Positions 22,935-35,500 of a stretch of 64,000 nucleotides of DNA are shown here, piece by piece. The stretch comes from Panax quinquefolius (taxonomy: Eukaryota > Streptophyta > Magnoliopsida > Apiales > Araliaceae). Under the pieces are notes generated by a model. The model was not told where the DNA came from. It saw nothing but the letters and a program-made list of their open reading frames with translations, and ran no database searches. The translations under genes and the position numbers were made by a program. The number at the start of each line of letters is the position of its first letter. Positions within the stretch are counted from its first letter, which is position 1. Location: NCBI GenBank assembly GCA_020205615.1, contig CM035173.1, positions 47,289,617-47,353,616 of the forward strand, in the 5' to 3' direction.

Positions 22935-23920
22935 TTTCTTCTTTAATAATTCAAACGCTGACTTGCATTCCTCATCAAAACTGAAAGTAGCATCCTTCTC
23001 TAAAAGACTGCATAGAGGTTTTGCAATTTTAGAGAAGTCTTTTATGAACCTTCTGTAGAACCCTGCATGTCCCAGAAAACTCCTAATACCCTAAACTGAT
23101 CTCAGTGGAGGCAGTTTCTCAATTGTTTCCAGCTTTGCTTTGTCTACCTCCAATCCTTGAGCCGATACCTTATGGCCCAAAATTATGCCCTCTTTAACCA
23201 TGAAGTGGCATTTTTCCCAATTGAGTACGAGGTTCGTATCTTTACATCGCTGCAACACCATGACCAGATTCTCTAGGAAAGTATCAAAATTTTCCCCATA
23301 GACCGAAAAGTCATCCATACAGACTTCAACATTCTTCTCCACCATATCTGAAAAAATGGCCATCATAATACTGCAGTTGGAAGGTTGCGGTGCATTGCAT
23401 AACCCGAATGACATCCTCCACGAATGCAAATGTGCCGTAAGGGCGCGTGAATGTCGTCTTTTCTTGATCCTCGGAGCGATGACTATCTGGTTATAGCAGA
23501 GTACCCATCAACAAACAATAATATTCATGTCCATTAATCTATCAACATTTGATCGATAAAGGGCGCGGAAATGGTCTTTTCGGGTTTGCCTTGTTCAATT
23601 TTCTATAATCCATGCAAACCCTCTAACTTTCATCTTTATTCTAGTCGGTATTAACTTCGTTGTCCTCATTACGCACCACGTTATTCCTCCCTTTTTTTTG
23701 CCTTACGGACTAACCCATTTCTTGTCGAAATTGGTGAATGATAACCCATTTTTCAAAATTTCCTTCTTAAACTGGGTAGATGATAGGGGTTAATCAACGT
23801 TTTCAAAATTTCCTTCTTCCTCATCTTCCTTCATAATTGTGGGTTAAAATGAAGGGCTAATTCCCTTTATGTCCATGATCGTCCACCCATGATAGGCGAT
23901 TTGTGTTCCTAAGTACCCTC
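22935..23920 (-). pseudogene. Athila-like reverse transcriptase, broken
   Basis: 23091-23429 holds MSFGLCNAP and the catalytic VCMDDFSVYGENF (MDD box), then LGHKVSAQGLEVDKAK. Upstream, 23430-23900 is heavily frame-shifted but still shows RT-type sequence on the minus strand. The enzyme would copy element RNA into DNA. Confidence 0.75.
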
Positions 23921-24700
23921 AATAACTTTTCTTCCGTGATTCGTTAAGTCTGATTAAAATAATAACATGTAAAGAATTTGAATTGCCTAAATACGCATAC
24001 ACGAGGTGTTTAGGGAGTGGCTTAAGTTCCAACTTTGGTGGCTCTTCCAATGATGGTTTCAGTTTTTCTGCGGCTACTTCCTCCGTGTGCAATGGTTCAA
24101 ACAGTGTCCTGAATCTGGAAACTCGTGACAATGAGTCTAGCATTTGTAAGTAATCCACCAGTTCTGGGTCGTCGACCTCTTCATCCCAAATAAAGTTGTT
24201 TCTAACGGATCGTTGACCAAATTCTTGCTCATATCTTCACTGATGATTTGCTCAATTAAATCCATCCAAAAACATTCTTCCTCATCCGTAGGGAATTTTA
24301 TGGCCTTGAACACATTAAATTTTATTTCTTGATCTTGGACCCTCATAGTAAGTTATCCTTTTTGTACGTCTATGAGTGTCCTACCCGTGGCCAAAAATGA
24401 TCTCCCTAGGATAATCGGGATGTTCTTGTCCTCCTCAAAATCCAGAATGATAAAGTCCACAGGGAATATGAACTTATCCACCTTCACCAAAATGTCCTCT
24501 ACTATACCTCTTGGATATGTGACTGACCTATCCGCCAACTGTAATGAAATATTCGTAGGTCTTGGCGCGGGCAAACCCAATTCTGTGTATACTAACAATG
24601 GCATAAGGTTTACACTCGCCCCCAAATCACATAAACACTTGCTAAAATGCATGTTCCCGATTGTGCATGGGATAGTGAAACTCCCCGGGTCCTTGAGTTT
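23921..24700 (-). pseudogene. Athila-like protease and linker
   Basis: The retropepsin motif LCDLGASVNLMP with downstream IPIILGRSFLATGRTLIDV lies in the 24353-25273 frame. A TAA at about 24350, at a Glu position, separates it from MRVQDQEIKFNVFKAIKFP (24137-24346). The linker EEPPKLELKPLPKHLVYAYL (23919-24158) precedes RT. The DLGAS form of the active site is the usual Athila variant. Confidence 0.8.
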
Positions 24701-25536
24701 TGGTGGTAATTTCTGCTGTAATATTGTACTACACTCCTCTGTTAGTGCAACTGTCTCAAAATCTTCCCATTTCTTCTTCCTTGACAGAATCCCTTTCATA
24801 AATTTTGCGTAGCTCGACATTTGCTCTATGGCTTCTGCAAATGGAATATTAATCTGGAGTTTCTTGACCACTTCCAAAAACTTTGCGAATTGCTTGTCTA
24901 ATTTCTGTTTTTGGACTCTCTGCTGAAACGGTGGTGGTGGATAAACAATTGGCTTATTGTTTAGCTTTGTTTCCTCACTCTGCTTATCCTCACCCTTGTT
25001 TCCTTCAATCGTGTTACTGTCATCAACTTTTTCATCCGGAGTCGCTGAATTTTCTGCATTAGTACCCTCGAGATGTTTTCCACTCCTTAATGTAATTGAC
25101 TGACACTGTTCATGGTTACCCTTTGGATTTCTCTCTGTATCGCTTGGTAGGGTCCCTTGTGGCCTGTTATTTAGTGCTAAAGCAATTTGCCCCATCTGAT
25201 TTTCCAAGTTCTTGATGGCTATTACTTTATTTTTCATTGCTGCCTCATTACTAGTTATGTACTTTGACACCAATTCCTCAAAATCTGATTTTCTTTCCTG
25301 ATGTTGAACCGGTTGTTGGTGATTCTGAAAACTTGGGGATATGTCTGTCGTGGAGCTTGATGTTGCTGATTATTGCTCCACGAAAAATTCAGATGATTCC
25401 TATTCCCTTGATTGTATGTATTCTGATATGTATTCTGCGGAATTTTGTTATAGTTGCCCACAAACTGCACATATGCTGGATTAATCGCGCATTGATCCGT
25501 TGGGTGCTCTCCCGCGCATAATTCACATATACCAGG
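24701..25536 (-). pseudogene. Athila-like gag, C-terminal part
   Basis: The zinc-knuckle-type segment CELCAGEHPTDQC is followed by QFVGNYNKIPQNTYQNTYNQ and NHLNFSWSNNQQ, typical of Athila gag. It continues into a Ser/Thr/Lys-rich region before the protease. The N-terminal gag domain is missing; the break at about 25536 joins directly to family A LTR repeats. Confidence 0.75.
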
Positions 25537-27256
25537 CATGCGATAGACCGCACAGACAAGTTATTCCAACAAAATAATAAAGAATGGAATAACAGAATAA
25601 TTCACCAGGCATGCGATAGACTGCACATGCAAGTTATTCCAACAGAATAATAAAGAATGGAATAACAGAAGAATTCACCAGGCATGTGATAGACCGCACA
25701 GACAGGTTATTATAATAGAATAATAAAGAATGGAATAACAGAAGAATTCACCAGGCATGCGATAGACCGCACTGACAAGTTATTCCAATGGAATAATAAA
25801 GAATGGAATAATGTAAGAATTCACGAGCATGCGATAGTCGCATGATGCAGAATGAGTTATTCCAATGAATAATAAAGAATGGAATAACAACCCTTACGAG
25901 TATTGAAAGAAAATAACTCTCTTTATGAATACGAAAGAAATAATACCCCTTACCTTAGAAGAAACTGGATACTGGAATAGTGAGGTAGCAGACTTCTCTT
26001 CTTCTTTCTCTCTATAATTTCTCTCTATAATAATTGCTCTTGTGAGACTTAGTGAATTGGTGAGAAATGAAGAAAGAATGAGCTTCTATTTATAGGAAAA
26101 TACAGTTTCAATAATTGCACATTTTGGGGCTCAAAATATTATAGTATAATACCTCCCTCTTTTCCTTCATTTTTAATTTAGTCCTGCAAGTATTATCAAA
26201 CTTGCACCACCTCCCCTAATAGTAAATCATGTGAATCAATAGTAAATCATGTGACTCAATAGTTCTAAACATGTGAAAAAAAATTAATTATAGTATAGTA
26301 CCTTCATCTATATCTCCATTTTTTGTTTAGTCATGCAAGTATTATCAATCTTGCACCAACTCCCCTAATAGTAAATCATGTGAATCAATAGTACACACAT
26401 GTGAACACATAGTTATAAGCATGTGAATTAATAGCAATTAATTACTCATTTATCCGGTTAATTACCCGATAACTTCCAGACATCAATTATTATCGAAATA
26501 AATGTCGATTTCCACTAACACCAATAATTCCCACACAATGAAACTATCAATTTCATCTTTAATTAAAACGAACTTATTCATCATTAATATTATAATTCAC
26601 AATATTTAACAACCAGGTCATTCCTAGGAAAGAGGGGGTTTTCCGATAAGGATTTCTCCTTATTGGCGCGCAATTAGGTGACCAAACCTCTCATTAACAG
26701 AACTTCTAGACATTGTCAATATTGCAAATAATAATATGAATAACTTTATCGTCTCAATTATTGATTTAATAATATAACATATTATACAGACGATACTGTG
26801 ACAATAATTGAATCAATAATATGAGAGATATGATGCAGCAATTACTGTAGCAATAATTGAGTATAACTGAGTGATTTCTTACGTAAACATCAATAATCAA
26901 TACCGTGTGCTATTATGCAATCACGCGTATTACTGTACTTTTACTACCGGGTAGTTCAACAGTTTTAACGGTAACACTTTCGCCGTTATTTTTATAAAAT
27001 GATAATTCTGTCATTTTCTAACTACGAAAATACTTCCGTTGTGGGGTCCACCAATGATTGTGCCATCGTACGGATATTTCCGACAAAAAGAATAATCCCC
27101 GACCAAACGAATATTTTATAACAACTTGCATACTTTGCAAAAAATTTCACATATCACCCTTAACTTTAACCTTTTATCAATTTAACCATTTACGAAATAA
27201 AATAATAATTATAAGAAAATTGAATACTTTTATTTCATAAAATTCGGGGTCTTACA
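25537..27256 (-). repeat. Family A LTR, 5' part (1,720 bp)
   Basis: Ends at 27256 with LTR start TGTAAGACCCC (minus). 25537-26597 repeats 15195-16159 at about 96% by eye, and the remaining 660 bp is the U3 start missing from the left A3 piece. No polypurine tract follows, so 27256 is the outer edge of a 5' LTR. Confidence 0.8.
26086..26095 (-). promoter_or_regulatory. TATA box of right family A LTR copy
   Basis: CTATAAATAG on the minus strand, same context as 15673-15682. Confidence 0.65.
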
Positions 27257-27274
27257 TCCCCTTGTTAAGGTGAA

Positions 27275-27776
27275 ATGGCCCGGGATAGATACTTCTTCGT
27301 TGCAGTGTTGCCTTTACTTTTAGAATATTCGAGCCAAGATCCTGTTAAGAGGCACAATACAATCTGATCAAATTACTTGCTAGACTTTATCACAATGAGT
27401 ATCCTCTTACCGCACAAAAGCCTAAAATCTCCTTTTCGTTTATTGCTCAAAATTGGCTTCGTTGGACATGGTTTAGGATGCATTCTTTCAGGAGGGGCAA
27501 TTGATATTAACAACAGTTGTCATGCTCTGTGGTTTTAACATACTACATGAAGTACTTATCGATAGGGGATTCCCAGTTGCAGCTGCAAATATTACTACCC
27601 TATCTATCTCTAAATGCCTAACATCCCTTCTACGTATGTATGGCTCAAAGAACCGAGAGTATATCTGAAATGTTTATCGGACTCTCGTTTGGATACCAAT
27701 GCTCTCCATTGTTGCTTGCAAAAAACATATAGCATTCATGAAAGTTGCCAGCATCCTGAACAATGAGATAATTTAA
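27275..27776 (+). pseudogene. Possible host-gene fragment, not recognised
   Basis: Three plus-strand pieces read like ordinary protein, not retrotransposon. They are MARDRYFFVAVLPLLLEYSS from 27275, LTAQKPKISFSFIAQNWLRW at about 27400-27460, and [16 protein letters not shown] from about 27514, running with one TGA to a TAA at 27776. One frameshift near 27497 separates the last two. I do not recognise the family. It could be a decayed exon or a captured gene piece. Confidence 0.35.
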
Positions 27777-28473
27777 TCAGAACAAGTAAAAACTTAACGT
27801 GAAGCACTTATCAACATGAAACTAAGAAAAAGCAAGCTTATTTAACAGAAGGACTCAATCAGGACAAAGTTTTACAACTTGGTTGCGAGTTCATCTTTGA
27901 ATGCATCAACGTGTGGTGTATTTCATCACTTCATAATGTGGGCTTTGTCGTTTCATTATCCCAATTCTTGTCGAGTTTGCTAAGAAAATGACTGATGTGG
28001 TCATATCCCTTAAGTCTGTTAATGCCAATGAGGTAATGCCAACTTTTTAAAGAAAGGAAGATGGCGGCAGGATTGTGGGAAGTTAGCTCATTTTTCCTTA
28101 TTTTTTTCTGACTTCCGGGCTGCAAAGTTGGTCTATGATTTTCAAAGTTGGGTTGAATTATTTTCAAAGTTGGTCTATGATTTTCATTGATAGCCTGATA
28201 TTGAAAAAAAAGGAATTCAATTTGGTAATATTAAGTTTCCAAATTTAATTTGATTTAGTTTTCAAAAAAAAAAACAAAAAACGTGATCAATTGAAATCCG
28301 AATCACTGTGATAAAGGCATGATGAAAGGGATTGGAACTTGGTTATGGGAATAATATATTTTTGTGCCATGCGGTCAAATCCTATTATAAATATTAATGT
28401 CCCTAAACAATGTGGCTAACATGTGTCTAATTGAAATCCGAATCAGGAAGGAATTATGCATGCATTCTTAAGG

Positions 28474-28478
28474 GATAT
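28474..28478. repeat. Target-site duplication, left of element B (GATAT)
   Basis: GATAT here equals 45669-45673 directly after the other LTR. This shows B inserted as one unit and both outer ends are preserved. Confidence 0.9.
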
Positions 28479-31216
28479 TGTGACACCCCCAAATTCGGGT
28501 ACTTCCATTTCCGTAGGATTTGGTGTTCACTGTACAAATATCATCTATCTATCTACCCATAATAAATGCAAACCATGCAATAGAAATAAATAAATAAATA
28601 AATAAATCTTCCCCTTATGGGGTTACATCATCTGCATAATAAATATAATCCCAGGTCACTCTAACCTTAAACATCTGTGCCGAATAATAAACAAATAACA
28701 AGTCTTAGACAACATCAAGTTTGAAACATAAATACATATTAACAACAAGTTTTCTTCATTTGTTAACCTTGCCCTTGGCTTTACTAGTGGAAGGCTCGTC
28801 AGATCTTTCGTTCTTAACTGCAATGTTATTATTATGCAAGAGTGAGCACGATTGCCCACAAATATAACAAATGAATAATAACATGCAAATAAATCAAAGA
28901 CTTCTGAAATAAGAAAACTCAGCTTTTGAATCAAAAATGAATAACAAGAAACAAAAGAACTTCTGAGGGTCATAAGACCTTGAACTATGTCCTAGGTTGT
29001 CAAGTGTTTATACTTGAAACCTTTTTGATCAATGAAGACTATGGACTCTTCTTCGTACTTAGGGGGATCAACCCTTAGTACCATACTGTGCACAATAGCT
29101 TAACGCTAACGCATAAGTAATCCCCTATACAGGGTTGCTCATCTTAGTTTGACATTAGAGTCCGCACCAAAGAAAGTTTGGTTTGGATAATTCAACAAGG
29201 GTTCTGAAATTTAGAACGCTCATCAACTATGGACTAGTCGAATCATTAAGGGTTCGCTAGTCTAACAAGGTTCAACAGTAACTGGTAATTTAAATCGAAT
29301 AGCAATCTCAAGAGGTATACAATAGAATAAATATTGTGTAACAGAATCATACTTTGAAAGATTAATATACTTTAATATAACAAAATGGACTTGATCAATA
29401 ATAACGGGAATTTGCTTGATGTAAAGAGATAAACTTATAAACTTATATAATGATAACGAGTAGGGTTAGGAAACTTGCCTTGTGCGTAGATTACTCGTTA
29501 ATTTATACATGTTCCTTGATTTAATCCTACATATCATTTACATTCACAATACTAGTCAATTATAACGTACTAGTCATCACAAGTTCATTCTTTTTGCTAA
29601 CTCGGATTATGACTATACTTGGTCAAATTACTAAACTCATTGTCACATAATTTACACTTCACGAACAATAAGCTAACTATGCGTTCAATCATTCCATTCA
29701 CACAAAAATGTGTTATTGACATGTTAAGAATTTATTTTAACATCTCGTTATACGTTTAACCTAATTTTATGTTCATTAGATTAAGTTACTATTACATTCC
29801 CAGACTTGAAAAATTAAAAATTTCATTTTACTTTTGATAACTGCAGAAAGTGGCGTTGCTTGGCCACTTCTGCTAGGCTTGTTCTCGTGGCGGTGGCATA
29901 CTATGCTTGTGGCTTTGGCCATGCGGCGCGGGACATAAGGCAGGAGTTGGCGTCACGGCGCGAAACTCCAGTTTCAGTTCTGCAATTCGCGAAAAATTGC
30001 AGAACATGGCCAAAACCTCCAATTAATTTATTCTTACACGAATTTAGACATACCCATACACTGAAATACATATATAACTAATACCCAACCCTTCTAGCAT
30101 GATTTTAACCAGTTAAAACATAAAATTTTCAGAATCAAAACATGTAATTTCACTGTTCCTGATGTTCTTGAAAGTTTTGAATACAAAACATAAAAATTAA
30201 CACAACGAGTTCGTTATAACACCAAATCCATCCATTCGAAGTTTGATTTCTTCGTTTTAACATGCATAATTATATACAAGTGTAAAATTTATGATACACT
30301 ACATGATTAACGTATTAAATTCGCGTGTAAGGGCTATATGGCCATATTTCTATACTCTATAATTTTGAAGCAATAATATGCGTTATAATATTATGAAACT
30401 GATGATATGGAACCATACAATATATAGTAAAACACATTATAACAATATCTTATCACATATATACACATAATTGTTAATCTTTCCAATTACATGGATTTAA
30501 CAGAAACTTGAAAGCCATTTTTTTTTTGTAAAAACTTAAACAACGTAAGTTTGAGATTTGGGGAAGAAGAGATTACCCTATTACAAATGAATAAGAGTGA
30601 ATTTCCTTCTCAGATTCTTCTTGACTCTCATAATTTCTCTTAATAATCCTCTGAATTCTCTCTAACTCTCAAGTTAACTCTAAATTGAGGAGAAACTGAC
30701 CAAGCGCACATATAAATCCAGTAACATTGAGGTCAGTTAACCCATACGTGGTTAATTGCTCTCAACTTCTCTTAAGGCCCTGTTTGGCCACCACTTACTT
30801 ATTACTTCTAATTAATCTCTTATAATATAGTTTAATCGTGTCACACCTATTTAGGCAATTAATTGAATATCTTATTTAATTTATTTTAAATAACATATAA
30901 TAATTTCTCATTAATTCACATAGTCTCATAATTAAATTTCTCATTTATCAATTATGTCAAATTTATTAACTCTCTAATTAATTATTAAATTAATTAAAAT
31001 AACATTAGGCTTATTAAATATTTCTTTTAATTCAATAAGCTCACATATTTACATAAATCAATTCTCCACATTAATTTAATAAATTTAACACATACAATTA
31101 AATTATTCTACCACAACTTCATCAATTAATTATTTAATCTAATTATTAAATCATCAAAAATTATTTATTTAATCCAATAAATATTATAATTAAATTACAA
31201 AATCTCGGTTGTCACA
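28479..31216 (-). repeat. B 3' LTR (2,738 bp)
   Basis: Starts TGTGACAACCGAG after the polypurine tract and ends GGGGGTGTCACA. It contains an AAAT run (28584-28607) that is shorter in the 5' LTR, and a GC-rich segment (29830-30010) that differs strongly from the 5' LTR, with the 11-bp inverted repeat GTTCTGCAATT/AATTGCAGAAC at 29978-30006. No gene in it. Confidence 0.9.
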
Positions 31217-31230
31217 TCTTTCCCCCCTTA
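31217..31230 (-). other. B polypurine tract
   Basis: TAAGGGGGGAAAGA on the minus strand immediately before the LTR start. Confidence 0.85.
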
Positions 31231-31325
31231 AAAGGATTCTGTCCTCAGAATCACGACTCAAACAATTCGCCCGTTACATTCTTCCCCCTTACAAAGATTC
31301 TGTCCTCAGAATCGCTTATAATAAT

Positions 31326-32558
31326 CTAAGTAAATAAATTAGGATAATTCATCATCATATTCTCTTCGAGTTCCCACGTAGCTTCTTCAGCGTTGTGGTT
31401 ACTACAAATTACCTTAACAGAAGGTATTACTTTATTTCTTAAAACTTGCTCTTTTCGGTCGACAATCTAAACAGGAATTTCTTCGTATGATAGGTCTTTT
31501 TCAAAATGTAGGGGTTCATATTCAATTACGTGCTTGTAATCGGGTTTGTAGGGTCGTAGAACTGAAACATGAAAAATGTTGTGGACATTCTCTAGAGCTG
31601 GAGGTAAGGCTACCTCGTATGCAACCTCTCCGATCCTTCGCAGTACCTCAAAGGGTCCAATGAATCTTGGGCTTAATTTCCCTTTCTTTTCGAACTTGAT
31701 CTTTCCCTTCTAGGGAGAGACCTTTAAGAACACATAACTACCCGATTCAAACTCAACATTCTTACTATGTGGATTGACGTATTTCTTCTGTCTATCTTGA
31801 GCTGCTATCAGTCTTGTTCGGATCACTTTGACTATTTTTGCTGTCTGCTGTACTAATTCTGGGCCTAGTAATTGTCTTTCGCCAACTTCATCCCAATATA
31901 GCGGAGTTCTGCACTTTCTGCCGTATAACGCTTCATAAGGCGGCATGCCAATACTAGCATGATAACTGTTGTTGTAGCTGAACTCTACGAGCGGTAGATG
32001 ATCATCCCAATTTCCTTTAAAGTCCATTATACAAGCTCTTAACATATCTTCTAATGTCTGAATTGTTCTTTCACTCTGTCCATCTGTTTGAGGGTGATAT
32101 GTCGTACTCATTCGTAACTGTGTACCCATGCATTCCTGTAGACATTTCCAGAAGTTCAATGTAAAGCGCGGATCCCTATCGGAAACAATTGACACCGGAA
32201 CTCCGTGCCTCAAAACAATCTCTTTCACATATAACCTTGCCAACTGATCTAAGTTGAATCTGATTTTGATCAGAAGGAAGTGTGCGGATTTCGTCAATCG
32301 GTCAACAATAACCCATACTGCATCGTAGCCTTTCTGAGTTGTCGTTAGGCCAACCACGAAATCCATCGTAATATGTTCCCATTTCCATTCTGGAATCTCT
32401 AAAGGTTGTAGTAACCCACTCGGCCTCTGATGTTCTGCTTTCACTTTCTGACATGTCAGACACTTGGTAACGCATTCTGCAACCTCTTGTTTCAAATTCA
32501 ACCACTAGAAATGTTGTCGAAGATCTTGGTACATCTTGGTACTACCAGGGTGAATCGA
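31326..32558 (-). pseudogene. B integrase and chromodomain
   Basis: Zinc-binding region: HPGSTKMYQDLRQHF, then CLTC. The catalytic triad is complete: Asp in HITMDFVVG, Asp in [10 protein letters not shown], and Glu in [13 protein letters not shown], with 35 residues between the last two (D,D35E). Downstream are [20 protein letters not shown] and [15 protein letters not shown], then the chromodomain tail with EEATWELEENM near 31360-31390. Stops at 32557, about 32515, 31711 and 31468 break it. Confidence 0.85.
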
Positions 32559-33424
32559 TTATCGTGAGTTATGAGCCTCGCTCAAAATTTTTTCCTTAAT
32601 CTCTGGTACTGGCGGTACCCAAATTCTACTCTCAAATCTCAGTATTCCTTCCTTATCCATCTTGAATCTTGATTCGGTTCCTTCGGATATCTTCTTTTTA
32701 ACCGTTTTACATTCGTCATCCTGAAGTTGAGCCTCCTTAACTTTATCCAGTAGAGTTGTACTAGATTGCATCCGAAACAGCTTCTCATCAATCTCCATAG
32801 GATATTTCACTTCCAATTCTAGCTTTTCCATTGCTGAAATTAGCTCCTCCTGAGCGGTAAACATCATCAGTTTCTCCCGACCCTTTCTACTTATGGCGTC
32901 GGCAACCACATTTGCCTTACCCGGATGGTATAAAATCTCACAATCGTAGTCCTTAATTAACTCCAACCACCTTCTTTGGTGCATGTTCAAGTCCTTATGT
33001 GTAAAAATTTATTTCAGACTCTTGTGGTCTGTATATATTTCACACTTCTCCCCATAGAGATATTGCCTCCAAATTTTTAAAGCAAAAACCATTGCAGCAA
33101 ACTCCAAGTCGTGGGTCAGATACCCCTTCTCATAATCCTTCAATTGTCGTGACGCATACGCAATGACTCTGCCATTCTGCATAAGCACACAGCCAAGTCC
33201 TTTATGCGATGCATCACTATAAACCACAAAATTTCTTGAATTATCCGGAAGAGATAACACAAGTGTTGTACTCAACCTTTTCTTTAATTCTTGAAACCTT
33301 TCCTCACACTTCTCCGTCCAAACAAATTTCACCAATTTCCTAGTCAAATTTGTCAACGGAGTCAAGATCTTAGAAAAGTCCTGAATGAATCTTCTGTAAT
33401 AACCTGCCAATCCAAGAAAACTTC
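32559..33424 (-). pseudogene. B RNase H and start of integrase linker
   Basis: [17 protein letters not shown] is the RT thumb end, [15 protein letters not shown] the first RNase H Asp, [11 protein letters not shown] the Glu and IYTDHKSLK the next Asp. A TAA at 33006-33008, at a Tyr position in relatives, splits it from [20 protein letters not shown]. The region is cut at 33424 by solo LTR A5. Confidence 0.85.
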
Positions 33425-34706
33425 TGTAAGACCCCAACTTATTATAAATGAAATTGAATTTCCTCTATTTATTATTTTGAAATAGTAAGGGTTGATTTGA
33501 TTAATGTGGTTAGTTATGGGTAAAATGCGCAAATATTTTAAATAAGCAAGTGGTTATAAAATATTCATTGTTGTCGGGGAATATTCGTTTGGTCGTGGAA
33601 TATTCTTCTTTGTTTGGGAATATTAAATGCGACGTAGCGAATTTGACCTTAATGGGCCCCATAACAGAAAGTGATTTGATGAAGAAAATGACAAGTATAA
33701 GTTGTTTATAAATAACAACGTAGTTGTTACAGTTAATACTGGTTAATACTGTTGAAATACTCGGTGGTTAAAATACAGTAGCACACAGTATTGCACCAAT
33801 TATTGATTCTTACGTAAGAAGGCACTACTCAATAATTGTTACAGTAATTACTGTTCAATATTTTATTTTATTGATTCAATAATTGCTACGTTGATATTTT
33901 ATATTATTGTTGTTTACATAATTGTCACTACACAGTATTTTTCATTATCAGATCAATAATTTATATTATTTGAATAATATTATTAGATAACATTATTGGC
34001 AATGTCTAGAAAGTTACATCTAAGGAGAGGTTTGGTCACCTAATCAATGCGCCAATGATGAGAAATCCTTGTTCGAAAGCCCCCTCTTTCTCGGAAACGG
34101 CACGGTTGTCGATGATTGTGATTTCGTAATATTATTTGTGAATAATTAATTATTGATTTATTTGATAAGGAAAATATTCATTTTATGTGGATATAGATGG
34201 AGAAAATTTTTAATGTGACAATTGTTGAAAATTGATATTTTATCTTTTTTGATAAAATAATTCATTTAAATATATTATTATATTATAATAATATAATAAT
34301 GGTGATATTTTACAATGAATGTGTTATATATGAATATATGAGGAGGAAGAGTATTTTTGTTATAAAAAAATATTTAAAACATGTTTTTCATGTTTGTGAA
34401 CCTCATTTCTCGACTGAAATTGGATTATAGATCGTAAAATCGTCCGTATGTGGATTTCGGTCAACTTCTGCTTGGAATTTGGAAAAACTTAAAACTACAA
34501 AGTTGTAGAGAATTGAATTTCCTATGAAATAAAAATAAGATTCGAATTTTTCTGATAAAAGGGCTTTTTATTATGAATTGTTGAAGTTCCAGAATAATTG
34601 ATTTTTGAAGTTTTAGTTATTTTTTAAAAGAAAAACGTTTTTAACAAGTTGGTGGAACCCACTAACATGGAAAATGAGCTGAGATTAGTTGTCTAAGGTG
34701 GGCGTG

Positions 34707-34709
<3 letters not shown>

Positions 34710-34746
<37 letters not shown>
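34710..34746. repeat. (TA)n microsatellite in A5
   Basis: About 18 TA units just upstream of the A5 TATA box, a site where replication slippage is likely. Confidence 0.9.
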
Positions 34747-34750
<4 letters not shown>

Positions 34751-34789
34751 TTTTATTAAATTTTCTGCTTTGGTGTTTTAAGCATTTTC

Positions 34790-34799
34790 CTATAAATAG
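34790..34799 (+). promoter_or_regulatory. TATA box of solo LTR A5
   Basis: CTATAAATAG; a donor-like GAGGTAAGGG follows at about 34967-34976, the same layout as in A4. Confidence 0.65.
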
Positions 34800-35339
34800 G
34801 GTACTTAGGTTAGAATTGAAAATCACACCAGAAACTAAAGATTTCTCTCTCTATATTATCGAGCGTATTCTTGTGAGTATTTTGATACTTTGAGTGTTGC
34901 TATACTGGTGCAAGTTCCTTCAAAGACTATATATAAAGATTTTGATCAAAAGTCTTTGTCTTTTTGGAGGTAAGGGATGTTATTTTTTTTATAAATGATA
35001 TTATTTCTTTCAATATCATTATGCTGAAATATTGGTAAGATTTTTCTTGTGAAATTCTTGTCTTTTAGTGTCGGGGTTACCATTAACGTATACGGCACTA
35101 TTCACGAATACGACACTATTCATAGAAAAATTAAATTTTTATTTTTTGTCCAAAATATCTATTATGGATACTAGCTTTGATTGTATCCATGTTTTGATCA
35201 TTCTTGAATTTTACTCCACTATGGTTATTTATGAAGTATTTTTGAACTTGGATTGTTTAAAGTACGAATCTTTAATATTTGTTCTTTTGTTTCACTGGAT
35301 TCGTTTTCTTTAAAATATTTTTCATCATCCTCTGTCCTA

Positions 35340-35500
35340 AATGATGATATAACTGAATATCTTTGGCATGTAGTGCAAAGATAAATGATTTTCTGATAAA
35401 TATCTTTGGCCCGTAGTGCAAAGATAAACAGGTGTTGAGATGAACATGACCAACTGATGAATATCTTTGGCCTGTAGTGCAAAGATGAATATTTGATTCA
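35340..35500 (+). repeat. Short tandem repeats in A5
   Basis: Three copies of a unit near 60 bp built on GAATATCTTTGGCCYGTAGTGCAAAGATAAA, the A5 version of the TTTGGC...GTAGTGC array also seen at 52455-52700. Confidence 0.7.

Larger units (their letters stand above)
16160..25536 (-). mobile_element. Athila-like Ty3/gypsy element, 5' truncated
   Basis: Minus-strand order: end of gag, protease, RT, RNase H, integrase, spacer with GC-rich mini-hairpins, accessory ORF, several polypurine-like tracts, 3' LTR. Integrase words such as [20 protein letters not shown] and [16 protein letters not shown], and a protease active site DLGAS, are the Athila type. The 5' LTR, primer site and gag N-terminus are missing at 25536, where family A LTR repeats begin. 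The element lies in the A3 LTR. Confidence 0.85.
27257..28478. other. Non-LTR genomic segment between A3 and element B
   Basis: No transposon motif is recognised. It has more balanced base composition than the LTRs. A possible decayed coding fragment occupies its left half. The right half (27800-28478) shows nothing firm beyond short A runs and two copies of TTGAAATCCGAATCA near 28287 and 28434. Confidence 0.6.

Noticed and set aside
28656..28973. 105-codon open stretch in the B 3' LTR, also open at 43070-43387 in the 5' LTR
   Set aside because: The two LTRs were identical at insertion, so shared openness is expected. The composition is hydrophobic and AT-driven, with no motif, and the related LTR D does not clearly keep it.
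29860..30081. Plus-strand 73-codon open frame in the B 3' LTR
   Set aside because: It lies in the GC-rich divergent block, is absent from the other LTR, is antisense to the element and has no recognisable motif.
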